From Emydura subglobosa (lineage: Eukaryota; Chordata; Testudines; Chelidae): a DNA stretch of 64,000 nucleotides. The position numbers and the translations under genes were made by a program. Positions 21,611 through 31,770 of the stretch are shown here, in pieces (the stretch's first letter is position 1; each line of letters starts with the position of its first letter). Where the stretch lies: assembly GCA_007922225.1 (NCBI GenBank), contig ML679959.1, forward strand, positions 25,606,708 to 25,670,707, read 5' to 3'. The notes beneath the pieces were generated by a model. The model saw nothing but the letters and a program-made list of their open reading frames with translations. It made no database searches and was not told the DNA's origin.

Positions 21611-23529
21611 TGTGCTTGTTCCATGCGGCTGTTCCCACGACCCCGTCATGCCGAGGGTGATGGCCGAGTGTCCCTCTGCAACAGTGTCGGTTCTTCCCAG
21701 AATGCGGACCCCGATTCTCACAGCGCAAGGAGGTGCCCTAGATTCTTGCCGCCAGCCCTGCTATGAGTGGGGTGGGGGCCGGGCAGCACGGTGCCTGCTA
21801 GGTCCCCTGCCTCTCTGTTGGCTTCGCCCCGTCACTCAGGGCACTGGGCGGGGTCTGATGATCTGGCTGGCTGTCCCTCCAGGCCCTGTGGGGGGGCTGG
21901 ACTGTCCCGGGGGAGTCCCCCTGCCAGCCTCTCCCAGAGGCACAGAGCACAGTGGCCGCAGGTAGGAACGGCAGGCGGTTTCTGGGTCTGCCAGGGTGGC
22001 TGGATGCCCTGGGATGCCCTCTGCCTGGGGCCCTGCGGCAGCCATGCCAGCCCCCCCCCCTCCTCCCCCCCAGGCCCTGTGCCCTCCTGCGAAGCTGGAG
22101 GTGCGAGGCTGCGGGTGCCTCCCGGCGCCCTGGCTGGGGGTCGCTGCAGCCCCAGCTGGTGGCTGGTTTTGAGCTCTCCATCAGGGCTCAGCGGGCGCTG
22201 GGCCGCAGCCGCTCCTGGAGCTCGCATGTCCCGGGCGCTGTGGCAGAGGAGGGGCTGTGCCTGGGCAGCCCCTGGTGGGGGGCAGCTGGAGGGCAGCAGA
22301 TACCAGTTCCTCCCCCCCACGCTGGGCAGATATCCCTCACACTGGCCTCCTGCTCTCCCCCCACCCGGCTCTGCAGGGACTTGCAGGGGGGGTCCGTGGG
22401 GCTACGACAGGGGCCGGCTCTGTAACGCGCCCCCACACTGGGCGCTGCCCCTCTGCCACGCCAGCCACAGGGGAGCTGGCAGGACTCGGGGGGGGGGGGG
22501 GGCTCGGTGCTGCTGCGGGTGGAGGCTCCGAGTCCTGACCTTTTCCGGGGCCCAAGTGACCCCCGCCTCTCTCCTCCCCGCCACTCGCTGTGTCTCCACG
22601 AGGGCGACGTGAGAGTCCGGGGAGGGGTGGGTTTTACGTGGCTGGGACAGTGTGTGGTGTTCCCCTTCCCCCACCCCTTCCCACCAGCTGCTTATTCTGC
22701 TTCTGACTTGCCTGTCTATTCCTGCACTTACGGTACCTCTGTGTACTTGCCTGGCCCTGGTGCGCCAGGCGCTGCACACGCACATCGTCTGCTGGAGCGT
22801 CCCCCTCCCCCATGCTCTCCTCTCCCCCAGGAGTGCCCCCTCCCTGTGCTGATCCTCCTCCCCCAGGGGCCTTGCACCCCAGGATGGGCGTCTGGGGAAG
22901 GAGCTTCTGCTCCCGGGGCAGGTGCAGCCAGGCGGAGGGCACATGCTCCGCCAAGCCAAGTGCCAGGGGATGGGGCCCCCTGGGCTGCTTCCCTGCCAGT
23001 CCTGGGTTCTGCCCCCCGGGGGGAGCGGCTGTTCTCACACACCAAGGGAGGGGAGCCGCTCCAGGGCCCTGCCTGTTGAATATGAAACCGTGGCATAGTC
23101 TGGCCCCTGCGCAGCGTTCCTGCTCACCCTGCCTCTGTCCCCCCCGCCACAGTCCCTCTGGCTCCTTGGCTGCCTTCCCCGGCAGGTCAGCCTGCAGCAT
23201 GGGAGCGGGGCGCTGGGGGTTGCCTGCCTTTGCTCTGCCAGTGCGTCGCTCGAGCATGGCGGCGCCGGGCTGGCGTGGCCGGCAGTGCTCTGAAGACGTG
23301 AGATGCAGTCCTTGGGGGGGAGGGCAATGACTCAGGCCCCAGCCAGCCCTGAAGGACACCAAATGAGAGCGTGGATTGAGTTAGCTCCTCGGCCCACTTG
23401 GGTTTCTCCAGCCAATTAAATAAATATCCCTTGGTGCTCCCTTCTTCCCCCCCTCCCCAGCCTTCCAGCGTCAGGGGCTGCTGGCCCCCCCTGGCACTCG
23501 AACACCCCAAACGGGGAGACCCCTGCCTT

Positions 23530-23625
23530 GCAGGGCCAGAGCGGGGAGGGCAGTGGTTAGAGTGGGGCATGGGAGCCAGGACTGCAGGGTGCCCTTGGTG
23601 CCTCAGTTTCCCACGTGCAAGTAGG
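23530..23625 (+). mobile_element. tRNA-derived/MIR-like SINE fragment
   Basis: GGGCAGTGGTTAGAGTGGGG (A-box-like), GGGAGCCAGGACTGCAGG, then GGTGCCTCAGTTTCCCACG: a compact version of the turtle tRNA-SINE/MIR layout. Confidence 0.55.
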
Positions 23626-24224
23626 CACACCTCTGCCCTGCAGATGCTCCGATGCAGGGCCCGGGGTGACCCTGGCTCGTTGCTGAGATCCTGCGAGTGA
23701 TACAGAGCCCTCCTGAGACGGCCCGGAGAGCCGGGCTGAGCCCTGCCCGTCCCAGGCAGGAGGGGAGCCAGGCTTGGGAGGGGAAGGGGGGGGATACCCA
23801 GGCCTATAAGTCCAGGGAGTAGCACCCCAGGAGAGGGGCTGGTGAGCCCCTGGGGGGTGGGACCCACACGTGCTGGGCTGGCTGGGATTCCCCACTCAAG
23901 GGCGTTGCTGACGTGGTCCCTTCTCCCGCTGGGGCGTCGATTCTTGAGCGCTGGCCTGGAGCCCCGTGGCTGAGGGCAGCGTGCAGCCTGGGCACAGCTC
24001 CCCCGCCTGCCTGGTCCCCTGTGCATCAGTGGTGATGGGCACCTCCCTCTCTGGCAACAGCTGAGGGACCAGCCGTGGGGGGATGGGAAAGCCCCAGCCC
24101 GGTTGGCACTGACCCAGAGCTTTCCCGCCCCCATGCCAGTAGCTAGAAGAGAGCGGGTCCATTAGCTGCCCTGCCGGGGGAGGGGGATATTGCTGGGCGG
24201 GGGAGGGGATGAGGATTGGGGCTG

Positions 24225-24415
24225 GAGCCAGGATTTTCAAGGACGTTCCTAACAATAACGAATCTCTTCCCCCCACCCCTCTCCTGAAACGGGCAGCTCT
24301 GAAAGCCTCTCCAGCGGGTAGTTTATGTCCTCGCTGCAAGGGGCGGCGTGAAATATTGCGCTCTGCGCTCGCTAATGCACGCAACTACTTAGCCGTTTGC
24401 AGAGTGGCTCGGCGC
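24225..24415. promoter_or_regulatory. AT-rich island, candidate conserved non-coding element
   Basis: Contains CCTAACAATAACGAATC, GTAGTTTATGTCC, GGCGTGAAATATTGCGC and CGCTAATGCACGCAACTACT. The texture is non-repetitive and moderately AT-rich inside a GC-rich intron. Function is inferred only. Confidence 0.3.
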
Positions 24416-25258
24416 GGGGCGGGCCTGGGCCTGTCTCGCTGGGGCTGGGGCAGGGCCGGGGATACCCCAGGCTCCAGCGGTTCCCCTCCCGGTGTGATGC
24501 CCGTGACGCACTGGTCCCTAGGCAGGCGGGTGGGGATGCGGCGTTTTCCTTTGTTCTAACGCGTGGCTCTGCTCCGCTCCCCCCGGCCGGGCAGCTCTCC
24601 GCCCCCGGGGAATTGATCAGCAGCTGAACGTGCCGTGGCCGCGGTCCACGCGCCCGCTTCCCGGGGAGCGTGTTGGGTGCGCAGGTGGCCTGCAGCTGAA
24701 CTGCCGCTGGCTTGGAGCTCTGCAGAGAATGTTTCCCTCCGAACTGGGCTGCAGGGGGTGCCGTCCCCGCTCAGCCAGTGCAGACCCCAAAGCCCCCGCG
24801 TGGCACGAGGGGTGCTGTGCCGCTGGCTTTCAGAGCCGATGCCCGTTGGAGGCGCCGCTCCCGCCCGCGGTGACTGCTCACAGTCTGGGGCCTTGCATCC
24901 TGCCCACGGGCGTGGGATTCCCACTTCCTGTCCAACCCCCGAGGGGCTGGGAGGCCAGCCCAGTTGCAGCCCCTGGTGCTGGTTTGCCCTGCCCTGGCTG
25001 GTTTGTGATACTGACCCAGAGTCGGTCTGTGGGGTAGGGGCAATTCCTGGCCCCTGGTATCGGTGCCTCGTTCCCTGTATTGCCTGGGCAAACAAGCCAG
25101 CCTTCCGCAGGGCTACAAGCTGCTGGGGCCACGCCGGGCGGAGCTGCGCACGTTGTGTGTTTCAGCCCTGGCAGCTGGCGTGGACTGACTCCTGTCCCGC
25201 TCTGCTCCCGTTCCAAATCCCCTCTCACAAGGCATGTGCGTTTCCCTTTCCCCTGCAG

Positions 25259-25341
25259 GCAGAGCCCTGGCGCTAGCCAAGAAAACCTCCCGCGGCGGGA
25301 ACCCCTGGGTGGCCGTGATCATTTCCTGGGTGCTGGTGCAG
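25259..25341 (+). CDS. SLC12A9: SLC12A9 coding exon 8
   Basis: Rest of Gly383 through Gln410, ending in phase 0. It encodes the intracellular link RALALAKKTSRGGNPW and the first part of TM9 (VAVIISWVLVQ), aligning with the conserved SRGGNPW stretch in human. The donor is GTGAGT at 25342. At 83 nt it is the shortest coding exon. Confidence 0.93.
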
Positions 25342-25443
25342 GTGAGTTAGCGGCGCAGGGCACAGGGAGTGCAGTGAGGGTGGGCGCTTTACCTAGCACC
25401 TTATCCTGGAGGAGCCCTCAGCTAGACCCAGGCAGCAGCTGGA

Positions 25444-25475
25444 TGTGCAGCCACCTCTGGGGTGGAGAGCAGCAG
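25444..25475 (+). repeat. Short dispersed-repeat fragment (GCAGCCACCTCTGGGG word)
   Basis: Shares GTGCAGCCACCTCTGGGGTG with 42161-42240 and 55391-55445. Three copies in one window suggest a dispersed repeat; the family is not identified. Confidence 0.4.
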
Positions 25476-25609
25476 GTGTAGTGCAGCATGACCCTGGTGG
25501 CTGGGGACTGGCTGAGGACACAGGCCCAGACCCTTAGAAGAAGGCCATGGGACTTCAGCTGTGAACAGGGCACAAGGCATGTTTTTAGAGGGGCCGGCCA
25601 GCTGTTGTT

Positions 25610-25680
25610 AAGGCTCTGGGCTGGGACTCAGGAGATCTGGGATCTCGCCACAGACTCTGTCGCATGTGAAACGGGGAGCT
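25610..25680 (+). mobile_element. MIR-like SINE fragment
   Basis: GGGCTGGGACTCAGGAGATC, TGGGATCTCGCCACAGACTC and the following GTCGCATGTGAAA word resemble the 5' half of the turtle MIR/tRNA SINE. Short and diverged. Confidence 0.4.
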
Positions 25681-25802
25681 CAGCGCTGGGTGTGAGCGCA
25701 CAGCCCTGCCCCGCTGAGCTGATGCTGGGATGCCAGGGCCTGGGCAGTCCTGAAAGGGGAGTGGCTTGGATCTGTGGGGTGACAGGGCTGTGGGGCTCCC
25801 TC

Positions 25803-25825
25803 CTGGCTGGCTGGCTGGCTGGCAG
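25803..25825. repeat. (CTGG)n microsatellite
   Basis: Five tandem CTGG units in intron 8. Confidence 0.9.
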
Positions 25826-26741
25826 GGCCACTCGCCAGCAGGGAGCCCCCTCTAGTTCTGCTGCTGCCAGGGTCCTGGCCCCACTCTTAACCCCTAAACT
25901 GCTGCCTGCCAGAAGCCCTCCACGCAGCATTCGACACTGCCCCTTGGCAGGGCTGCTTCTGCTCCACAAAGGGGGGGCCCTGCCCCTCGGGGTGAGTCTG
26001 TCCCTTGGCTTGGCTCCCTGTGGGGGGCTCATTTCCAAAGGCGCCTGCCCCACATTGGAGTCAGCGGGAGCTGGGGGTGGCGGGGGCTCGGCCCCTCTGG
26101 CAGCCAGGCAGCCCCCGTGTGGGCCCTTCTCTTGAATCCCAGCTCTTTCCCCGGCGTGTCACAGGAGCGCCGGGAGCATGCTGGGGTGTCTCGGGGGGTC
26201 TGTTCAGTCCAGGCGCTGGGGCAGCAGCTGAGACCCCGGGGCTTTGCTTTCAAATTCCGTGTGCAGCTGTGAGCTCCCCCCACCCCCGGAACGAAACAAT
26301 TCCTCTCCCTCCGTGTGCTATGGGGCCGCCGCCGCGCCGCCGAATGGATCGGTGCGACGTGCCCGGGCCCAGCCATCAGCCAGTCTGCAGGCGTGGCCAG
26401 GCAGCGCCGGCTCCAGAGCGAGCTCCGCTCCGCTCCGCCAAATTGGACAAACACATGTAATGGTAAAAAATTGCCCCATTAGCTGTCAGGGAACATGGCC
26501 ACACGCACGCACGAGGTGTCTGCCGCAGGCGGCTCAGCCCCCGATGCAGGCGCGTGGCTGAAAATCCATTTCTGGGGCCTGGCAATTTGGGGGGGGGCGC
26601 TGGGTTCGTGCAGAGAGGGAGACGCGTGACGGGACCTCGGACGGGAACCTCAGGCCAGCTCTGCTGGCACAGGAGAACCAGGGTGACAGACAGACGGACA
26701 GAGCATGAAATCACGGACAGAGCTGCCAACGGGGCTTAGTC

Positions 26742-26825
26742 CTGCCAAAGATCCTCAAAGATGTTTAGGAGCCTCTTGTGCAAACCACTGGGAGTTAGGA
26801 GCCTAAATAATTTGAGGATCTGGCC
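26742..26825. repeat. Self-complementary short element, copy A
   Basis: AAGATCCTCAAAGATGTTTAG near the left end is mirrored by GCCTAAATAATTTGAGGATC at the right, with ACTGGGAGTTAGGAGC between. The inverted halves make an approximately 80 bp palindromic element. It is related to 41968-42032 and 42975-43035 and resembles a MITE-like repeat widespread in sauropsids. Confidence 0.6.
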
Positions 26826-26987
26826 CTTCAGGGCACCCCAGCCGCTGACCCCATGGGCAGTGTGCCCGGAGCTCTGGGGCCGTGCCTGGCTGGCATGAAG
26901 GGGAACGGATTGCTGCCAGCGTCCAGCTGGAGCTGCGGCCCCTTGAGAGTCCGGGTCTCGGCCAGCCCCTCTCCAAGGCAGAGTGTT

Positions 26988-27006
26988 GCATGCTGGGCCA
27001 TGTAGT
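26988..27006 (-). promoter_or_regulatory. Third ZNF143-like site
   Basis: GCATGCTGGGCCATGTAGT is the reverse complement of ACTACATGGCCCAGCATGC, the same motif class as 11262-11341. Isolated single site in intron 8. Confidence 0.4.
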
Positions 27007-27294
27007 GCCTGGCTTCTGAATGCTCTCTGGTGTAAACCAACATTAGTGAGATGCTCTGGCTGGCCCGGAGCATGTCCCGACTCCCAGAGGACCCAGGGCG
27101 CTGGGTAGGGTAGGGCAGGGTGCTGGGCAGAGGTGGGGTTCGTGGAGAAACGGGAGGCAGGACAGGGTGCACAGAAAGGGGGAGGCTGTACCATGCGCGG
27201 GGTGTGGGGGGCAGATGGAAGGAGGGTTAGAGAGAAGGGAGCAATGGGGGAGCGGAGCACCCGCCTTCGTGCCAGGACACAGCTGCAGTGAATC

Positions 27295-27420
27295 TGGAGG
27301 TCTGCGTATTGCGGTGGCAGCAGGAGCCCCCGTGATGGAGCAGGGCCCTGCGGTGCTAGGTGCTGTACAAACACAGAACCGAGAGGTGGCCCCTGCCCAG
27401 GGGAGCTGACAGCCTCGGGG
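27295..27420 (+). repeat. Dispersed amniote repeat, copy A
   Basis: GATGGAGCAGGGCCCTGCGG, TGCTAGGTGCTGTACAAACA and GGCCCCTGCCCAGGGGAGCT form a well-known turtle/bird repeat wording. The reverse complement appears at 58590-58690. Confidence 0.65.
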
Positions 27421-28576
27421 TAAGACGAGGGGCAGCTGGTGGAAACCAGGAGACACCAGCGGGCAGCACGTCGCACCGTAGCCTCCACACAGCATGACGG
27501 CGGCAGAGAGTTGTGCGGAGGGCTGGGAAGGACAACGAAGTGGCTTTGTGGCTGGCTGGGCGGAGGCAGGGGGTTCCCCATGCCCAGGCCCGAGGGGCAG
27601 CAGGCGCTTGTCTGGAAAGGTGCCAAGTGGGCGATGAGGGCTGGGACCGCGGGTGGACTGGAGACGGGGCTCTCGGCGCGAGGGCGCGTGAGAGGATGGC
27701 TTGGGTGAAGATGGGTCGTTTGTGTGTGCCCCCATGAAGGGGGCAGCCAGCGGGGACGGGGTCCGAGCCCCGGGCCAGCATTCTGAGGGGCTATCGGCCG
27801 GCGAGCTGGGGCTCGGCCAGGCTGGAAAGGAGGAGGGCACCACCACATGAGATGCTGAGGGCCTGGAGGGGGCAGGGTTAGACCGAGTGAGGCCGCAGAG
27901 CGGCCGAGGCGAAGACGGAGGCCGCAGAGCGGCCGGGCACTGGGCTGAGGGATGGGGAGCCTGCGGGGAGGCGTCTGTCTGGGGGCTGCGACACACGGGC
28001 CCGCGGGGGCTCTCTCTGGCTCCCAGCCGGTGCTGCCCCCTGCCCTGGGTGCCCTTCCCGGGGGAGGGGAGCTCCCTCTGAACCCCAGCTTCTCCTGAAG
28101 CTGCCTGCACCGGGGCGTGGGGCGGCCAGCTCCGTGATGGTGGCAGCGGGCAGGGGCCGGATGTGCCCCTGCCCAGTGGAAAGCGTCTGCTGGCCTAGTG
28201 GAAGCTGCTGCAGCGGCTGGGGCTGGGTGTTTTCCTTCCTCCGTGCTCAATTGAATCACAAGCCCCGTGGCGGGCGGGAGGAATCGCCCTCCCCTGCCGT
28301 TAGCTGTTGGCTGCGTCTCGCCGAGGGGCCAGGCCCGGCCCAGGGGTTGGGGAGAGCGGCTCCCCCACGCTAGTGCAGGCCAGCGAGCTGAGGGGCTGAG
28401 AATCGCCGCCAGAGGCTGGAGCTGGGCCGGCTCCTGCTGGAGGGGGGGCCATCCTGCCATGGAGAGGGACCTGCCCCAGGCCCAGCTGGATTTCTGGGGG
28501 GTGCTTGGCTGACGTGAGCTCAGTGCCCAGCGCTAAGGGGGGAGCCCGGAACCAGATTAGCAGGGGGCTGCAGTTC

Positions 28577-28627
28577 GGGAGTGAGGGGCACAGGCAGAGC
28601 TGTGTGTGGGGCTTAGGGCCTGGCTGG
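28577..28627 (+). repeat. Dispersed repeat fragment
   Basis: GGGAGTGAGGGGCACAGGCAG and GTGTGTGGGGCTTAGGGCC are nearly the reverse complement of 52454-52503. Family unidentified. Confidence 0.5.
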
Positions 28628-28879
28628 CAGGGGGGTGGCAAGGCCGGGCCATACACCCCCATAGGGCCTCACCCCACATCCTAGCAGCTAATGGCACTTC
28701 CAGCCCCCTTGCCTATTGCAGGCTCCCTCCTTCTCCTCCCCCCCCCCCAAAAGCAGCCTCTCCCTGTCCATCCCTCTCCCCCTTCCCCCCCCCCCCGCTG
28801 CCTGTCCCCTCCCCCACGCCTGCCCCCCTGCTCAGCTGGCTCTGGGGGTTGCTACCTTTCAGCTCAGAGCCTTTCCCTT

Positions 28880-29075
28880 GATGAGCAGCTAACTGAATTA
28901 TAAATCAAAGGCAAACGGCTGGGCGCGCGGGGGGGGCCGTCTGGGGGCTGGAGGGGGGAGTCTCCATCCGAGCAGCCAGGCACGATTGCCGCCGCTTGGC
29001 GCTGTTAAGCTCCCAACGATCTGCAATCCCCAATTGCTCCGGCGGGCTGAATAATCCCAAGCAGAGCGGCTGGCG
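28880..29075. promoter_or_regulatory. AT-rich island, candidate conserved non-coding element
   Basis: Two AT-rich sub-blocks separated by a G-run: GCTAACTGAATTATAAATCA with an AAAGGCAAACGG neighbour, and GCGCTGTTAAGCTCCC, CGATCTGCAATCCCCAATTG, GGCTGAATAATCCCAAG. CAATCCCC and TAATCCC resemble paired/OTX-class (TAATCC) sites. No repeat family is recognised and it is non-coding. Confidence 0.35.
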
Positions 29076-30219
29076 CAGGTCAGGCTGCACCGCCAGCCCC
29101 ACGGCGAGCGGCTCCCGGCCGCGCTGCAGGGAGGGGAGGCTGGGGTGTGTCCGCGCAGCACCCCGAGAACACAGCGGGCCCTCCCCGGGGGCGCAGGCAC
29201 AGGATCACGGGGCTGCCGGTTGCAGCCCTGCAGTGCTTAGGTCTGGTTCCCTCCATCCATTTACCCCCGGCCTGGGCGTGGCCCGGACGCTCCCCTGCCA
29301 GTCCCTTCTCCCCCCTTCACCCTCGGCCGCTTGCTTCTCTCCCGTGCCCGAGGCCTGGGGACAGCTGAGCCAGACCCAGTAAGCCCCCCAGCCCCTGACC
29401 AGACCTTCCCCCAGCTCTCAGCCCCCTGCCAGGCCCAGACGCAGGCGGCCGGGCAGCCTCTGGCAAGCTGTTCCCCCGGCCTGGTGCGCTCCCCATGTAC
29501 GTGCTCTGTGGCTGAGCTCAGCCCACCGGGGGGTGCCATCCTGTCCTTGCTGGAAGGGCATTCAGCCCCCCAGCTGGCCCAGCCCCCCGGGAGAGGCTGT
29601 GCACGTAGCCTGGGGGGCTCAGGCGGGCAGCCCTGTAGGCTGGGTGGGTTTAGCTGTCGAATCCGTCAGGCCTGAAGGGATGGTACCGCGCCTGCCCCGT
29701 CCCACGCCAGCTCCTCAGGGTGGGGTGCAGCCCTGGCACTGCCCCCTCTCCCTGGTCTTGGTGCAGATGGGGACGCCGTGCCAACGATGGGCCCCGGCGG
29801 GTTCCCAGCAGGAAGATCCCAGTTGTTCAGTGGCTCTCTGGCCCCCCAGCGGCTAGGCAGGCGGACGTACCTGGCATCAGGAGCAGGTGGGCGGACGAGG
29901 GACGGGGGATGCGCCCCAGGGAGCTCGCGGCAAAGGCACTGGCATCGGGGTTCCCCTCAGGGGGATGCGGGGGACCCTTTGCCTGGCTCAGCGGGCCCAG
30001 GGGCCAGCTCAGAGCTGGCGGCCCCCCTCCTTGTGCCACGCTGGGCTCAGGTTGGCCGACGGTGCCAATGGGCTTGTCCAGCACGGCCCCGTGCCGGGAG
30101 AACCCGGCCCCGCCGCTGGATGGAGGAGCCGGAACAACTTCCAGCCTCTCCCCGGGCGCGGGCCCGGCAGGCTGTGCCAGCCACGGAGGTGCCTGACGCT
30201 CGCTGTCCCCCCCCCGCAG

Positions 30220-30344
30220 CTGGTGCTGTTCTCCGGGAAGCTGAACACCATCGCCGCCATCGTGACCATCTTCTTCCTGCTGGTCTATGCCACCGTCGAC
30301 CTGGCCTGCCTGGCCCTCGAGTGGGCGTCGGCCCCCAACTTCAG
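30220..30344 (+). CDS. SLC12A9: SLC12A9 coding exon 9
   Basis: Residues 411-451 and two bases of Arg452. It completes TM9 ([16 protein letters not shown]) and TM10 and ends [12 protein letters not shown], matching the human [13 protein letters not shown] pattern. The donor is GTACCC, which lacks G at +5 and is rather weak. A CTGC microsatellite follows at about 30405-30442. Confidence 0.93.
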
Positions 30345-30404
30345 GTACCCGGCGCTGGGGGGCTGTGGCGGGCAGGGCGGGGGGGACCTGGGACAAGGAG
30401 ATTG

Positions 30405-30405
30405 T

Positions 30406-30440
<35 letters not shown>

Positions 30441-30442
30441 CC
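30405..30442. repeat. (CTGC)n microsatellite
   Basis: About nine near-perfect CTGC/TGCC units close downstream of exon 9. It is simple and probably length-polymorphic. Confidence 0.95.
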
Positions 30443-31364
30443 AGCCAGCGGGGTGTCCAGGAGCCGTGGGAAACCACCAGGCTGTGGGGCTGGCCCCAGC
30501 CCCTGGGATGCGCTGGGAGCCATACCTGTGGGGCTGGTAATTAGGCACCCCTGTGCCCCCCAAACCCGCCCCCCGCCACATCCCTTTCTGGTCTCCTGAA
30601 GAAAAGGACAGCCAGCTACAGCCCCCTGGACTCCCTCACTCCCACAGCTCCTGCTGTGACCCCCACCCCTGCTCCTCCTGGGCCAACCCCCCCCTCCTTC
30701 CAGCCAGAGACTGGCAAGCCCCTCACTCCCCCCTCTGCCCCGGGGCTGCCAGCAACTCTGACCCGGGCACTGATCTGTGCTTCCAACACAGGGTGGGGCT
30801 CCCAGGACCTGGCCCGTCCCCCCCAGCTGGCACTGTGCTGGAATCTGCCAGCCCCACATCCCTCACCCACCCCACCCCCACTCCCTGCTGCCCCTCCCCA
30901 GGCTGGGCGGGGTGGGGGGATGGACTGGATGGGGCTCAGTTCCCCATGCCGCTCCTTGCCAGCCACCACCACCTGCTGCCTCCAAGCCCAGCCTCGGGTG
31001 CTCCACGCTTGGCAGACGGGGGCCTGGCCCCCCAGGAGTTCAGCTAGCAAGTGACAAGAGGGCAGGGAGTGGGCGGGTCATGCTGTCCTCATTGCCCCAC
31101 CTCCCTGGGACTGGGAGGGCAGAGACCACCTCCTGGCCCCGGAGCAGGGATCTCAGCTGGTGCTGAGGTGTCAGAGGAGGTCCCCCCTCAACCCCTCTGC
31201 TTCTCACTGATGAGAGCCCCCCCGCTGGGCGTGAACCGATCGGTGAGAGCCCCCCCGTGCAGAGCGTGATCTCACGGTGCTTGCCGTGCCTGGTGTCGGA
31301 GCAGGAGGGGTGGGGGGGGATCAATTCCGCCTCCCTCCGATCCATCAAGACGAGCCCGGCGCTG

Positions 31365-31630
31365 GGGAATCAGCATTTACGAGCCTGGTTAAAAAGCTTT
31401 TGCCCTTGAGCAACTACCATTTTTAACCAGGAAAAAAAACCCAACCCTGATGCAAACACGACCCCCCCCCCCCAGTGTGCTGGGCTGTTTGTGGGAAATT
31501 TATGGCTCGCGTCTTGTTGCGCTCCCCGGGGCAGCGCGCCAGGCGGGCCTTCCATTAGCGGTAATTAAACGAAGGGGAGAGACGGGCCTCCTTCCTGGAA
31601 TATTCTGCCTGCACGTACGGCCCTTAGCGC
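31365..31630. promoter_or_regulatory. AT-rich island, candidate conserved non-coding element
   Basis: Words include CAGCATTTACGAGCC, GGTTAAAAAGCTTTTGCCC, CAACTACCATTTTTAACCAG, GGGAAATTTATGGCTCGCG, CCATTAGCGGTAATTAAACG and GGAATATTCTGCC. GGTTAAAAA and TTTTTAACC form an imperfect inverted pair about 30 bp apart. Non-coding, no repeat family recognised. Confidence 0.38.
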
Positions 31631-31699
31631 GGGGGTGGCCGGCGGCTGCCCTGCCCCCCCAGCGAGGGCAGGGGGCTGCCAGGGGGCATGGGGGGCTGC

Positions 31700-31770
31700 A
31701 CAGGGGGAAGGTGTCTGAGTGGTGAAGACTCGGATGGGCAACGTCCTAACCACAAGGCTGCGCTGCCTCT
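31700..31770 (-). mobile_element. tRNA-derived SINE fragment
   Basis: On the minus strand it reads GCAGCCTTGTGGTTAGGACG, which resembles a RNA polymerase III A-box word (x-GCCTxGTGGTTAG) seen at the head of tRNA-derived SINEs in turtles. Short and diverged. Confidence 0.4.

Larger units (their letters stand above)
21031..25258 (+). other. SLC12A9: Intron 7 (4.2 kb)
   Basis: Holds a dispersed repeat (21515-21610), a tRNA-SINE-like copy (23530-23625) and an AT-rich island (24225-24415). A run of about 15 G near 22489-22503 is a likely sequencing trouble spot. The rest is GC-rich with no element recognised. The acceptor CCCTTTCCCCTGCAG has a strong pyrimidine tract. Confidence 0.8.
25342..30219 (+). 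other. SLC12A9: Intron 8 (4.9 kb)
   Basis: Contains several repeat copies (25610-25680, 26742-26825, 27295-27420, 28577-28627), a CTGG microsatellite at 25803-25825, a ZNF143-like word at 26988-27006 and an AT-rich island at 28880-29075. A 574-residue antisense open frame (26736-28460) is a stop-poor GC artefact. The acceptor is C-rich, ending CCGCAG. Confidence 0.8.

Noticed and set aside
26736..28460. 574-residue open frame on the minus strand
   Set aside because: Pro/Ser/Ala-rich low-complexity peptide in intron 8 that crosses at least three recognised repeats. No domain or promoter. Stop codons are rare in DNA this GC-rich, so long chance frames are expected.
30403..30445. CTGC repeat considered as part of exon 9
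   Set aside because: The phase-2 GT donor at 30345 and homology ending at SAPNFR place it in intron 9.
31706..31770. Possible tRNA gene
   Set aside because: Only an A-box-like GTGGTTAG word on the minus strand. No full cloverleaf or B-box; better explained as a tRNA-derived SINE fragment.
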